In this document: piece after piece, positions 25,213-33,682 of the stretch
How positions within the stretch are numbered: position 1 is the first letter of the stretch
Layout: each line of letters begins with the position of its first letter
Origin: Isosphaeraceae bacterium
GTDB taxonomy: Bacteria; Planctomycetota; Planctomycetia; Isosphaerales; Isosphaeraceae
Direction: 5' to 3'
Assembly: GCA_031291845.1 (NCBI GenBank)
Contig: JARLIH010000133.1
Location: 1 to 51,122 of the forward strand
Length of the DNA: 51,122 nt
The notes under the pieces: model-generated
Database searches by the model: none
Seen by the model: the letters and a program-made list of their open reading frames with translations, nothing else
Told to the model about the DNA's origin: nothing
Translations under genes and position numbers: made by a program

Positions 25213-26568
25213 TCATGAGCTACATTGGATCAACCCGCCGGTCCAACCCGGCTCGAGCTTGCGCATCAAGGGACCGTCGTCCCGCCGGCGCATGCCGCAC
25301 TGGACGTAGGTCTCGTGTGCGCGGGCGACCCGATCGCGGTCGAGCGTGACGCCGACGCCAGGCCCCTTCGGGACCGCCATCCGGCCCCCTTCGATCGCGA
25401 GCTTCGGACCCTCGATGATGTCGGTCCCCTCGACGAGCCACGGGTAGTGCGTGTCGCCGGCCATCGTCAATTGCGGCACGACCGCACCCAGGTGGATCAT
25501 GGCGGCCATCGTCACGCCCGCGTGGTTATTGCTGTGCTGGCTCATCGTCCAGCCCGCCGCGTCGCAGACCGGCCCCAGCGCGAGGTTCCCGGCGAAGCCG
25601 CCGAAGTAGTGCAGGTCGCCGAGCAGCACGTCGATCGGGTGCAGCCGGAAGGCCCCGGCCAGGTCGGCGAACCGCGTCACGCACATGTTCGTGCTCATCG
25701 CCAGGCCCGTCCCCTGCCGCACTGCGGCCATCCCCTCTTGCCCGCGCACCGGGTCCTCGTAGTACTCCAGAGGCAAGCCCTTGAGGCCCTGCCCGATCCG
25801 CAGCGCTGTCTCGACCTTCCAGCGCCCGTTCGGGTCGATCCGTAACGGGCAGTCGCGGCCCAGGACGGCGGCCATCGCCTTGAGCGTTTCCAGTTCCTGC
25901 CCGGGTGCGAGCACGCCCCCTTTGAGCTTGAAGACCCGGAACCCCCACTGCTTGCGGAACCGCTCGGCCATCGCGGCCATCGTCTCGGGGGAGCGGACCT
26001 CGCCCCAATCGTCCAGGGCCTTCGCCCCCCGCCCGCGCCCATCCTTGATGCGCTCGTCGGCCAGCACGGCCGGGTGGTCGGCCGCGTAGCGGTAGAACAG
26101 GTAGGCCGAGAACTCGACGGGGTCGCGCGCCGGCCCGCCGAGCAGCTCGCAAAGCCTACGGCCCGTCGCGCGCCCGCAGGCGTCGAGACACGCCAGCTCG
26201 ATCCCGGCGTAACCCGCCGGGCTGGCCGCGAACAGCTCGCGCGCGAACCGGCGGTACCCGAACGCATTCTGGCCTACGAGAACGCCTCGCGCCTTCTCCA
26301 GGGCCAGGGTCGTCCCCTCCCCGCCCGCCGTCTCACCGATACCGACGATCCCGGCGTCGGTCTTTAGCTCGACGACGTTCCGCAAGAAATACGGCCCGTG
26401 GCAGCCGCCTGCGTTCAACAGCGGCGGATCGGGCAGCGCAATCGGCGTCACCGTGAGGCCGGTGATCGTGAGCGGAGAACCGGCGGGCTCCGACCCCTCG
26501 GTAAACCGCGGACGGACTCCCAGCGATCCGAGAGCGGCGATCCCGAGCCAGCCGCGACGCGTCAACAT
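25213..26568 (-). CDS. Enolase-superfamily enzyme, glucarate dehydratase-like, with export signal
   Basis: A 451-residue protein. MLTRRGWLGIAALGSLG looks like a Tat signal. The enolase-superfamily core follows: FKLKGGVLAPG holds the Lys base, RIDPNGRW and YYEDPV two metal ligands, LLGDLHYFGG an Asp and SQHSNNHAGVT the catalytic His. The end, GVGVTLDRDRVARAHETY and RRRDDGP, follows the order seen in glucarate dehydratase, so dehydration of an aldarate or similar acid sugar is the best guess. ATG 26568 starts the signal; the frame is open 93 bases upstream. An exported member is unusual, since glucarate dehydratases are cytosolic. Confidence 0.88.
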   Translation of the reverse strand: MLTRRGWLGIAALGSLGVRPRFTEGSEPAGSPLTITGLTVTPIALPDPPLLNAGGCHGPYFLRNVVELKTDAGIVGIGETAGGEGTTLALEKARGVLVGQNAFGYRRFARELFAASPAGYAGIELACLDACGRATGRRLCELLGGPARDPVEFSAYLFYRYAADHPAVLADERIKDGRGRGAKALDDWGEVRSPETMAAMAERFRKQWGFRVFKLKGGVLAPGQELETLKAMAAVLGRDCPLRIDPNGRWKVETALRIGQGLKGLPLEYYEDPVRGQEGMAAVRQGTGLAMSTNMCVTRFADLAGAFRLHPIDVLLGDLHYFGGFAGNLALGPVCDAAGWTMSQHSNNHAGVTMAAMIHLGAVVPQLTMAGDTHYPWLVEGTDIIEGPKLAIEGGRMAVPKGPGVGVTLDRDRVARAHETYVQCGMRRRDDGPLMRKLEPGWTGGLIQCSS

Positions 26569-26748
26569 GAGTTCAGCCCCCTGTTCGAGTGAGCGGACGG
26601 GATTCACTTGCAACTTCGACAGCCCCCTTTGAGCCGGGGCACGCTCCGGCCCCTCCGGCACCGTGACAACGCCGTTGCTCCCGGCAATAATGGTCGGCTA
26701 GCCGGCGGGCTTCGGCCGGCGTGAACGGCCAGCAAAGGGAGGACGGCG

Positions 26749-27291
26749 ATGTCGGGCTTGTTGCGCAGGTTTTGGAAGCGGCCAGAAAGCGCTGCCGAGG
26801 CCCCGGTCGATCCGCGGATGGACCGGGACAGCAACCCGGTCGCGGTCGCCGGTTTTTCGGGAAGTGACGAGATCCCGCTCGTAGCGGCGGGTGCGTACGA
26901 GGGCGAAGCGTTTGGACTCGAGATCGCGGAGTTCTTCACGACGTTTCATCACCGACCGGGGATCCGGCTGATCGACTATATCGACGAGAACAACGACGAG
27001 CGGCTCCGCTCGTGGTTCGATTGGCGCTGTCCCGAAGCCGAGCCCAAGGCGTTCGTCCGGCTCATGCTCGCCATGATGCGCGCCGGGCGCGAGGTCTGGG
27101 ACCAGCCCGACATCAGGCTCTTCCTCCGGGGACGCTGGTCGCAAGGCCCCGGTCCGAGCAAACAGAGCATCGAGGCGATTTCCGTGGTCGCACAGTTGAT
27201 CGGAAAAACGATCACGGAGCTCTATAGCGAGACGAAGAAGGCGAACGACGGTACGGACCCGCCGCTGAAAACGCTGATATTCGAGCCCTGA
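26749..27291 (+). CDS. Hypothetical cytosolic protein (180 aa)
   Basis: The start is ATG with AAAGGGAGG just ahead, a strong site. The protein has no signal or membrane segment. It reads MSGLLRRFWKRPESAA, then PGIRLIDYIDENNDERLRSW, AFVRLMLAMMRAGREVWD and IEAISVVAQLIGKTITELY. I recognise no family. The mix of acid-rich loops and amphipathic helices fits a small soluble alpha-beta protein. It stands alone between the dehydratase-like gene (divergent) and a repeat region, so context does not help. Confidence 0.7.
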   Translation: MSGLLRRFWKRPESAAEAPVDPRMDRDSNPVAVAGFSGSDEIPLVAAGAYEGEAFGLEIAEFFTTFHHRPGIRLIDYIDENNDERLRSWFDWRCPEAEPKAFVRLMLAMMRAGREVWDQPDIRLFLRGRWSQGPGPSKQSIEAISVVAQLIGKTITELYSETKKANDGTDPPLKTLIFEP

Positions 27292-27451
27292 GCACCGGCC
27301 CCACACCCGATCACCATCGTTGGCGTCCGTCCTCGTCCGACCAATCGGTGTTCCGCCTCACGCGGTGAACTGCCGCACGCGCCGCGAGCGCAGCGCGCCG
27401 AGGGGATTCGTCCGGGATATCGACCCCTGTCCTGAGGGAATCGGTGCGCAG

Positions 27452-27495
27452 AAAAGGTGTCAGGAACCTTTGATCAAAGTTGCCTGGCACCTTTT
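27452..27495. repeat. AAAAGGTGTCAGGAACC-type palindrome
   Basis: AAAAGGTGTCAGGAACCTTT plus GA (27452-27473) meets its imperfect reverse complement directly (27474-27495; 3 mismatches in 22). This motif is typical of the hairpins mobilised by REP-associated tyrosine transposases, and a decayed gene of that type lies about 170 bases away. The gene-free stretch 27292-28087 contains this element, the transposase remnant and the terminator; I see nothing else in it. Confidence 0.75.
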
Positions 27496-27659
27496 CGTCC
27501 TGGTCCTCCCCCTGTCTCTGTGTCAACCCTGGCGCGGCTGATCTCCCACGAGTCAGCGACGCCCGGCGAGATCACACGGGTTTCGCCCGGGCAGGCTTCT
27601 TGATCGCATCCACGAATCGGACCTCGACGCGCTTTCGTTAAGAAAGGAGAAAAATAATG

Positions 27660-27980
27660 TCAATTCTTATTTTCATCGACGGTGGCCTTCCGACGTCGCC
27701 CGCGAGGGCGGGGCGGCTCGGGTAACACTTCAGGCTGCGGGCGAGCGGCTCGACCCGCTCCTTCGAGCCATACGGACGGCCCGATCGGTTCGACTCATGG
27801 AAGGCCGATCAATCAACTTCGCAACTTCGGCCGGCGATGCGGCGACGCCACCGGTACGGCCGCTCCGTGACGCTGTCACCCAGCGCTTCCCACTCCGGAA
27901 ATTCGCTCCGCAGGGGATCGGGTCGGCCCAGCCCCTGCGCGGCATCGCTCGACCACGGGTAATCCGCCGGCTTCGCGACG
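27660..27980 (-). pseudogene. C-terminal remnant of a REP-associated (IS200-like Y1) transposase
   Basis: Reading the minus strand gives AKPADYPWSSDAAQGLGRPD, EFPEWEALGDSVTERPYRWR, an in-frame TGA (27809-27811), then NRSGRPYGSKERVEPLARSL and GRPPSMK. YPWSS followed by L.ALG..xxER..Y and GRP.G...W/V.xL..L..R.RGRP is the C-terminal half of the transposases that move REP hairpins. The catalytic HUH and Tyr part is missing, so it is a dead fragment. The AAAAGGTGTC hairpin downstream supports the reading. No intact copy is in the window. Confidence 0.65.
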
Positions 27981-28023
27981 CAAGACGTTGAACCTGTACC
28001 CCTCCTCGGGCGGCGATCCAACG

Positions 28024-28056
28024 AAAAACGCCCCGGGGTGAGACCCTAGGGCGTTT
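28024..28056 (-). terminator. Rho-independent terminator of the DUF1559 gene
   Basis: On the minus strand GAAACGCCC pairs with GGGCGTTT and an inner GGGT/ACCC adds stability; GTTTTTCG follows, giving the U run. It lies about 30 bases after the stop codon of the DUF1559 gene. Confidence 0.8.
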
Positions 28057-28087
28057 CGAGCGAATCGCGTCGTTCGACGGACGCCGT

Positions 28088-29176
28088 TCAGAACGAGTCG
28101 GCCGAGACGACCTCGCCACCGGCGAGCGACAGGATGCCGCGGAACGCCACGAGGCCGATGCTGTCCTTCACGAACTTGACCGACCCGTCGCCAAAGAGAG
28201 CGTTCACACCCCCCTTGTGGAAGGAGAACGGCTCCTCGTTCGGGCCGGCCTGGTTGCCGGCCGTGGCGGCCGTGGTTGGCCAGGGAGTCCCCTCGTTCGT
28301 GGGGATGCCCTTGTTGTTGGGCTGACCGGACGTGCCGAACGCGTTGCCCGGGTCGGCCCACCGCCAGTAACGGTGCGGGACCGACGGGAGCCCGCCGGGG
28401 GCAGGTCCCGCTCCCCGCTGGCCGATGAGGTACAGGCTCTCGTTGTACTGGCTCACGAACCGCTCGTCGCGCCCCGCGCACTCGATGATCGCAATCGTGT
28501 TGCTCGTGCCGTCGACAATCTCGCTGATGCGCGTCTGACCGTCCTTCAAGAGCCCCTTCACCGCCGAGTTCTTGTCACGGTAGGGGACGATCGGCGTCGC
28601 GCCGGCACCCGGGGTCAGGGTGGGACTGATGTCGGTGTAAACCGAGGGGGCGTAGTCGGAATAGCCGTAGCCGATGCCGATGCTCTTCTCGAAGGCCGAG
28701 GCGTTCGGGTCGCTGGCCGCGGTGTCGCGGTTTCCGGCGCCCGCGCTGCGGGCCGACGAGGGGCAGATGAAGATGTTGATGACCGCGGAGGCCCCGGTCC
28801 AGTTACCGCCGCTGGCGTCGTTGTACTCGTAGCTGAAATTGAGCGCGTTGTACTGCGAGCCCCCTTCCAGGTAGCTCAACAACCGGGCCTGCGTGCTGAA
28901 GCCCGTGTCGGGGAACATGACCGACGGGGGCGAGGTCGCCAGGTTAATCGCCTTGCCGGCCGGGGGGAAGCAACTATTGCCGCTCTCGTAGTTGTGCAGC
29001 GCCAGCCCCAATTGCTTGAGGTTGTTGACGCACTGCGCACGACGGGCCGCCTCGCGGGCCGCCTGCACTGCCGGCAACAGCAGGGCGATCAACACCGCGA
29101 TGATCGCGATGACCACGAGTAGTTCGATCAACGTGAAGCCGGTTCGGTACGACCGCGATTTCCTTTGAGCTCTCAT
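28088..29176 (-). CDS. DUF1559 protein with prepilin-type leader
   Basis: A 362-residue protein. The basic leader SRSYRTG is followed by [20 protein letters not shown], a type IV prepilin-like signal and membrane helix. The helix runs into [20 protein letters not shown] and [13 protein letters not shown], the mark of the DUF1559 family, of which planctomycetes have dozens to hundreds. The end [19 protein letters not shown] is also typical. Members are probably surface or pilus-like proteins; no enzyme activity is known. ATG 29176 is preferred to a TTG 42 bases upstream because AAGGA precedes it. It follows a lipoprotein gene by 70 bases, in one operon with its own terminator. Confidence 0.95.
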   Translation of the reverse strand: MRAQRKSRSYRTGFTLIELLVVIAIIAVLIALLLPAVQAAREAARRAQCVNNLKQLGLALHNYESGNSCFPPAGKAINLATSPPSVMFPDTGFSTQARLLSYLEGGSQYNALNFSYEYNDASGGNWTGASAVINIFICPSSARSAGAGNRDTAASDPNASAFEKSIGIGYGYSDYAPSVYTDISPTLTPGAGATPIVPYRDKNSAVKGLLKDGQTRISEIVDGTSNTIAIIECAGRDERFVSQYNESLYLIGQRGAGPAPGGLPSVPHRYWRWADPGNAFGTSGQPNNKGIPTNEGTPWPTTAATAGNQAGPNEEPFSFHKGGVNALFGDGSVKFVKDSIGLVAFRGILSLAGGEVVSADSF

Positions 29177-29246
29177 CCTCGTCTTCCTTCTGAAAAGAAC
29201 GACCTCGGAATTCCGCAACGCCGCGGTGTCGACAATGCTCGCCCGG

Positions 29247-29690
29247 TCACTTCAACCGGAACGGTTCCAATTGGTTGGGATCGGCCTTCACGGTGGCCGT
29301 CAAACCCGAACTGTCTTCGTCGAGATACTTCGAGGGAAACGGTAGCGCCTTCCCCTTGGCCGCTTTCTTGCCCGCAAGAAGCGAGGTGTCCTCCGGCGCC
29401 ACGCGTACCTTGTAGTCGCCGGGAGGGGCTCCTTCACCGGAGCCTCCGGTCACCAGCGCGAACGTCCCATCGGACCCGATCTTGCCTTCGGAAGTGAGGG
29501 CGCCGTCCTTCGGGACGAAGTACACCTTGCCTCCGGATAGCGGCTTCCCGTCCGCGAGCACGACCGAGCCTTTCACCGGGTAGACCGTTACTTTCTTGAC
29601 GCCACCGTCGTCCGCGCCACAACCGCTCAAGGACACGAGGAACGCACCGCAGAAGAATGTGAGCAGGTTCCTGTCGTTCACTTTAAACAT
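29247..29690 (-). CDS. Lipoprotein, transthyretin/carboxypeptidase-regulatory-like
   Basis: A 147-residue lipoprotein. The signal ends in the lipobox LSGCG (Cys near residue 25). The mature part has one strand-rich domain: [28 protein letters not shown] and [10 protein letters not shown], as in planctomycete transthyretin-like lipoproteins that accompany DUF1559 genes. A C-terminal [18 protein letters not shown] is also common to them. It probably sits at a membrane face and helps display or anchor the DUF1559 partner, but the role is unproven. It comes first in the two-gene unit. Confidence 0.9.
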   Translation of the reverse strand: MFKVNDRNLLTFFCGAFLVSLSGCGADDGGVKKVTVYPVKGSVVLADGKPLSGGKVYFVPKDGALTSEGKIGSDGTFALVTGGSGEGAPPGDYKVRVAPEDTSLLAGKKAAKGKALPFPSKYLDEDSSGLTATVKADPNQLEPFRLK

Positions 29691-29747
29691 CCTCCCGTCC
29701 TCACCTTAGGCGCGTTTCACGGGCCTGTTGGAAACTGAACTTGTGGC

Positions 29748-29776
29748 ATATTACATTTCCCGACCAACGAAATCAA
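29748..29776 (-). promoter_or_regulatory. Sigma-70-type promoter for the lipoprotein-DUF1559 unit
   Basis: On the minus strand TTGATT (29776-29771), a 17-base spacer and TAATAT (29753-29748) match a housekeeping promoter; the lipoprotein start codon lies 58 bases downstream. It stands in an AT-rich pocket unlike the surrounding sequence. Confidence 0.65.
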
Positions 29777-29903
29777 GATTAAGATCGTCGGGATGGTCAA
29801 CTTTCTTGAAAGGGAGCGGACGGCCGCCGTTGATTCGCCACTCTGAAGCGACAGCCGGCGCGCGGCACCACCGCAAAAGCGGCTCGTTTTTCCGTGGTTT
29901 TCT

Positions 29904-29968
29904 GGAGGGCGCATGAAACGCACCGTCCCCTTACGGGGCGAGACGACGGTGCATTTCATGCACCCTAC
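29904..29968. repeat. Palindromic repeat, GTAGGGTGCATG family, copy 5
   Basis: GGAGGGCGCATGAAACGCAC (from 29904) faces ACGGTGCATTTCATGCACCC plus TAC (29946-29968), about 19 bases apart; the spacer CCCCTTACGGGGC folds on its own. With the promoter above, it accounts for most of the gene-free stretch 29691-30087. Confidence 0.8.
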
Positions 29969-30087
29969 AAAATTTCGCCAATATAACAACCGGAAGCGCA
30001 AGCGCGGTGTTACGTAAGACCTCGCTTGCGCTTCGGGTTAGTGTAGACGGGCGGAGCTTGCGGCATGGGCACCGGGGTCGAGCCGTT

Positions 30088-31683
30088 CTATGCCGATCCG
30101 AGGACCGCGAGCGCGGCGTTGCGTCCGTTGATAGCGATGACGCTCCCGCCGGGGTGCGTGCCCGCGCCACAGAGGAAGACGCCCGGCATCGGCGTGCGGT
30201 AGTCCAGGCGCTGGTCCCACATGAACTGGGGCAGGCATTCCCCCTGGAAGATATGTCCGCCTGTCAGGCCGACGGCGCGCTCGATGTCGGGCGGGCCGAG
30301 CACCTGGGCGTCGATCACGGCGTCGGGGATGTTCGAGCAGAAACGCCCGATCGAGCCGAGGGCGAGTTGCTTGACCTCCTCCCTGCGCGAGTCCCAGTCG
30401 CCCGACTCCAGGGTATGCGGCACGTACTGGGCGAAGACGCTCATCGTGTGCACGCCTTCGGGCGCGACGCTCGCGTCGTGGACGCTCTGAAAATAGAGCT
30501 CGGTCCAGAGCCGCTCCGGCAAGTACCCCGCCTGCGCGGCTGCGTAACCGGCGCGCCACTGGTCCTTGGTCAGCGGCGTGTTGATCTGGCCGAAGTGGTG
30601 GGGCTGGCGCGTCCCGGGGCGCGCGAGGAAGTCGGGCAGCGCGCGCAACGTGACGTTCAGCTTGACCGTGCAGCCGGTCATCGGAATCGCCTCGACGCGC
30701 GTGCGCCAGCCGTGGTCGGCCGCGTCGCCCAGCAGGCCGAGCGTCACGCGCGGGTCGGCGTTCGAGACCACAGCGCGGGCCTCGATCCGCTCGCCCCCCT
30801 CGAGCTCGACGCCTCGACCGGGGATGATCCGGGCGACCGGAACGCCGGTCGCGACCACCGCGCCGGCCTTTCGGGCGGCATCGCAAAGGAGGAACGAGAC
30901 CATTCCCATCCCCCCTTTCACGTAGCCCCAGGTCCCGGGCACGCCCCCCAAACGGCCGGACTGGTGGTGGAAGTGGATCGAGGCGGTGCCCGGGTCGAAG
31001 GGGCTCGCCTTCGTGCCGATCACCCCCTGGCCGAGGTAGGCCAGCTGAAGCCGTTCGTCGGCCAGGTAGCGCGCGGCGAAATCGGCCATCGACCACTCGA
31101 AAAGCAGGCCGCGCGCGTCGCCGTCGCCCCCGAGCCGCGCTTCAATCTGGTCGCGCGAGGGGGCGGGGCCCAGCCAGAGGTCACCGTCGCCGTCGGGCCG
31201 AAGGGCCTCGCGCAGCCTCGCCTTCAATGCGCCGAAGGCGCGCCAGCCATCGAGGCTGCCCGGCGCAAAGCGGTGGATCTCGTCCTCGCAGCGGGCGTCG
31301 TCGTCCCAGAGCTGCACGCTCGACCCGTCCTCGAACGGCACGAACATCCCCGCGCTGGCCGGGACCCAGGCGAAGCCGAGGCCGGCCAGGTCCAGGTCGG
31401 CGATCACGCGAGGATGGAGCAACCCGACCAGGTAGGCGCAGGGAGAGACGCGGACTCCGGGCCAGACCTCTTCGATCGTGCAGGCCCCGCCGACCCGCGG
31501 CCGGGCCTCGAGCACGAGGACCTGCCGTCCCGCCCGCGCCAGGTACGCTGCGCACGTCAGACCGTTGTGCCCCGCGCCGACGACGATCGCGTCCCAACGC
31601 TGGGCCGCGAGCTCGGCGACCGGAGCGGGGAGCCCCAGCAGACCCAGCGCGTCCGCCGTGCGGGCCGGTTGTGGAGTCGGCAT
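30088..31683 (-). CDS. FAD-dependent oxidoreductase, phytoene desaturase/PYROXD2-like
   Basis: A 531-residue flavoprotein. DAIVVGAGHNGLTCAAYLAR is the dinucleotide fold at residues 30-50; ARPRVGGACTIEE is the second FAD contact; HIFQGE and GVFLCGAGTHPGGSVIAING is the C-terminal FAD motif of the phytoene desaturase group. It resembles PYROXD2 more than true carotenoid desaturases because of its YGQ-type core, but this is a judgement by eye. No carotenoid genes are nearby, so the substrate is unknown. ATG 31683 has AGGAG 9 bases ahead. It is divergent from the exonuclease gene; the 290-base gap between them shows no clear promoter. Confidence 0.88.
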   Translation of the reverse strand: MPTPQPARTADALGLLGLPAPVAELAAQRWDAIVVGAGHNGLTCAAYLARAGRQVLVLEARPRVGGACTIEEVWPGVRVSPCAYLVGLLHPRVIADLDLAGLGFAWVPASAGMFVPFEDGSSVQLWDDDARCEDEIHRFAPGSLDGWRAFGALKARLREALRPDGDGDLWLGPAPSRDQIEARLGGDGDARGLLFEWSMADFAARYLADERLQLAYLGQGVIGTKASPFDPGTASIHFHHQSGRLGGVPGTWGYVKGGMGMVSFLLCDAARKAGAVVATGVPVARIIPGRGVELEGGERIEARAVVSNADPRVTLGLLGDAADHGWRTRVEAIPMTGCTVKLNVTLRALPDFLARPGTRQPHHFGQINTPLTKDQWRAGYAAAQAGYLPERLWTELYFQSVHDASVAPEGVHTMSVFAQYVPHTLESGDWDSRREEVKQLALGSIGRFCSNIPDAVIDAQVLGPPDIERAVGLTGGHIFQGECLPQFMWDQRLDYRTPMPGVFLCGAGTHPGGSVIAINGRNAALAVLGSA

Positions 31684-31973
31684 CGATGATTCTCCTGGCA
31701 GTTCACCGCAAATCGGGCCCGGCGGGAAACGGGCGGCACGCCCGAGCGCGCGACCCATGGTATGATTCATCATCGAGCGCGCTTCGGTTTGGCTCCATAG
31801 GTGCATCTCTGATCAGCCTTGTACGGAACAGACGGCCATGGTATTTCCTTGAACCGTAGTCATCAGATGACTACTAAGCTCAAGGGTGGCCCCACGCCGA
31901 GCCGAAGTGACGCGATGGGGCGTTGCGCAGCGCGTGCGTGGCGCCCGGGTTCGCGGAAAGGGGCTTTCGACCG

Positions 31974-33014
31974 ATGGCGGGCACGGACACGGCGGTGGTC
32001 AGGCTTTCGGAGTTGGCTCACGGCCAGGAAGCCGTCTGCTTCGCCGCGCTGGTCCGGAAGGAAACGGGCACCGACAAGCACGGCAAGCCGTTCATCAAGT
32101 GTCATTTCCGCGACAAGCGGACGAGCGTCGTGGCTCCCCTCTGGTGGGGCAACGCCCTTCTGGCCGAGGCCGATAGCTGGCACGAAGGAACGGCCTACCG
32201 CCTGCGCACCAAGGGGGACTGGAAGGTCAAGTACGGCCTCCAGCTCGAGATCCTCGAGATTCGCCCCGCCGTCGACGAGGACCGGGCCGAGGGGTACGAC
32301 TTCCGCGACCTGTTCGAAAGCAGCGACTACGACCCTGACGAGCTCTTCCGCAAGCTCCACGACTTCATCCAGCGCTGGATCGAGGACGCGCCGTTGCGGC
32401 AGCTCGTGGAGTCGCTCCTGCACGAGCACGCCGAGCTCTTCAAGAAGATGCCCGCCGCGCAGAATTTCCACCACGGCTACACGGCCGGGTTGATCGAGCA
32501 CGTCTGGAGCATGACCCGGGTCGCCGGGTTCCTCGCCGACCACTACGCGCAGTACTACCACGACCTGAACCCGCCGCTCAACAAGGGCGTGATCATCGCG
32601 GCGACGATCCTCCACGACATCGGCAAGCTGCGCGAGCTGGACTATCACCCGATCGAGACCAAGTACACCAAGGAGGGCTGCCTGATCGGCCATGTCCTGA
32701 TCGGCCGGGACCTGGCGCGGGAGGCGGCGCGCAAGATCGACGGCTTCCCCGAGGAGACGCTGCTGCTGCTCGAGCACGCGATCCTGGCCCATCATGGCAA
32801 GCGCGACTTCGGGGCGCCGGTGGTGCCCCAGACGCTCGAGGCGCTGTTGGTTTCGTATGTGGACGACCTCGACGCGAAGATGAACATCGCGGCCCGCGAG
32901 CGGCTCTTCTCGAACACGGAAGGCGACTTCACGAACAAGGTCTACGCGCTCGACAACCGGCGGCTCTACAAGGGCGTTCCGGTCCCGGACCTCGGCGGCG
33001 AGTGCGACGACTGA
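31974..33014 (+). CDS. HD/OB-fold 3'-5' exoribonuclease, YhaM-like
   Basis: A 346-residue protein. Residues 8-100 form an OB fold (VRLSELAHGQEAVCFAALVR, then KPFIKCHFRDKR). The HD domain spans about 145-300 (NFHHGYTAGLIEHVWSM, then ILHDIGKLREL with His214-Asp215, GHVLIGRD and HAILAHHGKRDFGAPVVPQT). This order, and the AxxLxxxDDLDAKMN end, match YhaM, a manganese-dependent 3'-5' exonuclease that trims RNA and single-stranded DNA. ATG 31974 follows AAAGGGG; an upstream ATG at 31923 lacks homology. It is the first of two genes in this direction; the next has its own promoter. Confidence 0.9.
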   Translation: MAGTDTAVVRLSELAHGQEAVCFAALVRKETGTDKHGKPFIKCHFRDKRTSVVAPLWWGNALLAEADSWHEGTAYRLRTKGDWKVKYGLQLEILEIRPAVDEDRAEGYDFRDLFESSDYDPDELFRKLHDFIQRWIEDAPLRQLVESLLHEHAELFKKMPAAQNFHHGYTAGLIEHVWSMTRVAGFLADHYAQYYHDLNPPLNKGVIIAATILHDIGKLRELDYHPIETKYTKEGCLIGHVLIGRDLAREAARKIDGFPEETLLLLEHAILAHHGKRDFGAPVVPQTLEALLVSYVDDLDAKMNIAARERLFSNTEGDFTNKVYALDNRRLYKGVPVPDLGGECDD

Positions 33015-33054
33015 TCGGGCGAAACGTAATCGCACGGACCGTGCCGTCGCCACC

Positions 33055-33084
33055 TTGGCGGCCCGCTTGTGCTCCTCTTATAAT
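33055..33084 (+). promoter_or_regulatory. Sigma-70-type promoter for the metal-binding lipoprotein
   Basis: TTGGCG (33055-33060), an 18-base spacer and a perfect TATAAT (33079-33084). The next start codon is 74 bases downstream at 33158. Confidence 0.6.
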
Positions 33085-33157
33085 GCGGGCCGTCCCGGTC
33101 GCCCGTCGCGGGCGGCCGGGGAGAGTGAGCCATCACCCTACGAGCGAGACTACACCG

Positions 33158-33682
33158 ATGACCTCGATCCGCAAGTTCTGGTGGGCCGGCCTGACCCTGG
33201 CGGCGTTCGTTGGCTGCGCCGAGGAGACACAGACGACCCCGAGCACCCCGGCCGCCACGCCCGGCCCCGCACCGACGACCCCGCCCGGGCCCGCCGCGAA
33301 GACCGATACGCCGGAGCCGGCCAAGGAGGCTGACCAGAAGGAGATGGAGAAGCCGGAAAGCCCGCCGGCCTCCGCTCCGAAGGTCGATGCGCCCAAGGTC
33401 GACGCGCCCAAGATCGACGCGCCGAAACCGGACGCCGACAAGAAGGCCGAAAGCGTCAAGCTCAACGACGAAGAGCTTGCGGCCATCAAGAAACTGCCGG
33501 CCGACGAGCAGCCCCTCGCCCTGAAGCAGCTCATCTGTCCCGTGAGCGACGAACACCTCGGCGCGATGGACACCCCCATCAAGGTAACCGCCGAGGGGAA
33601 GACCTTCTTTCTCTGCTGCAAGGGCTGCAAGAAGGAGCTGGACGCCGATGCCAAGGCCGTCCTGGCGAAGCTGAAGAACTGA
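33158..33682 (+). CDS. Lipoprotein with Lys-Pro repeats and a YHS/TRASH-like Cys domain
   Basis: A 174-residue lipoprotein. The signal ends in LAAFVGC (lipobox Cys near 20). Residues 25-105 are a disordered linker rich in Thr/Pro, then four runs of a KVDAPK-type repeat. The C-terminal domain (about 120-174) contains ICPVSDEHLGAM and FFLCCKGCKKEL, with a Cys near LKQLIC and CCxxC spacing like YHS/TRASH-type metal-binding domains. It probably binds a soft metal such as copper at the membrane face; this is inferred from the cysteines. It stands alone. Confidence 0.82.
   Translation: MTSIRKFWWAGLTLAAFVGCAEETQTTPSTPAATPGPAPTTPPGPAAKTDTPEPAKEADQKEMEKPESPPASAPKVDAPKVDAPKIDAPKPDADKKAESVKLNDEELAAIKKLPADEQPLALKQLICPVSDEHLGAMDTPIKVTAEGKTFFLCCKGCKKELDADAKAVLAKLKN

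Noticed and set aside
30007..31689. 560-residue open frame opposite the FAD oxidoreductase
   Set aside because: The FAD motifs are on the minus strand; the plus frame has no motif and crosses a repeat at its start.
31797..31808. ATAGGTGCATCTC as another GTAGGGTGCATG copy
   Set aside because: Only about eight bases match and no second arm is present.
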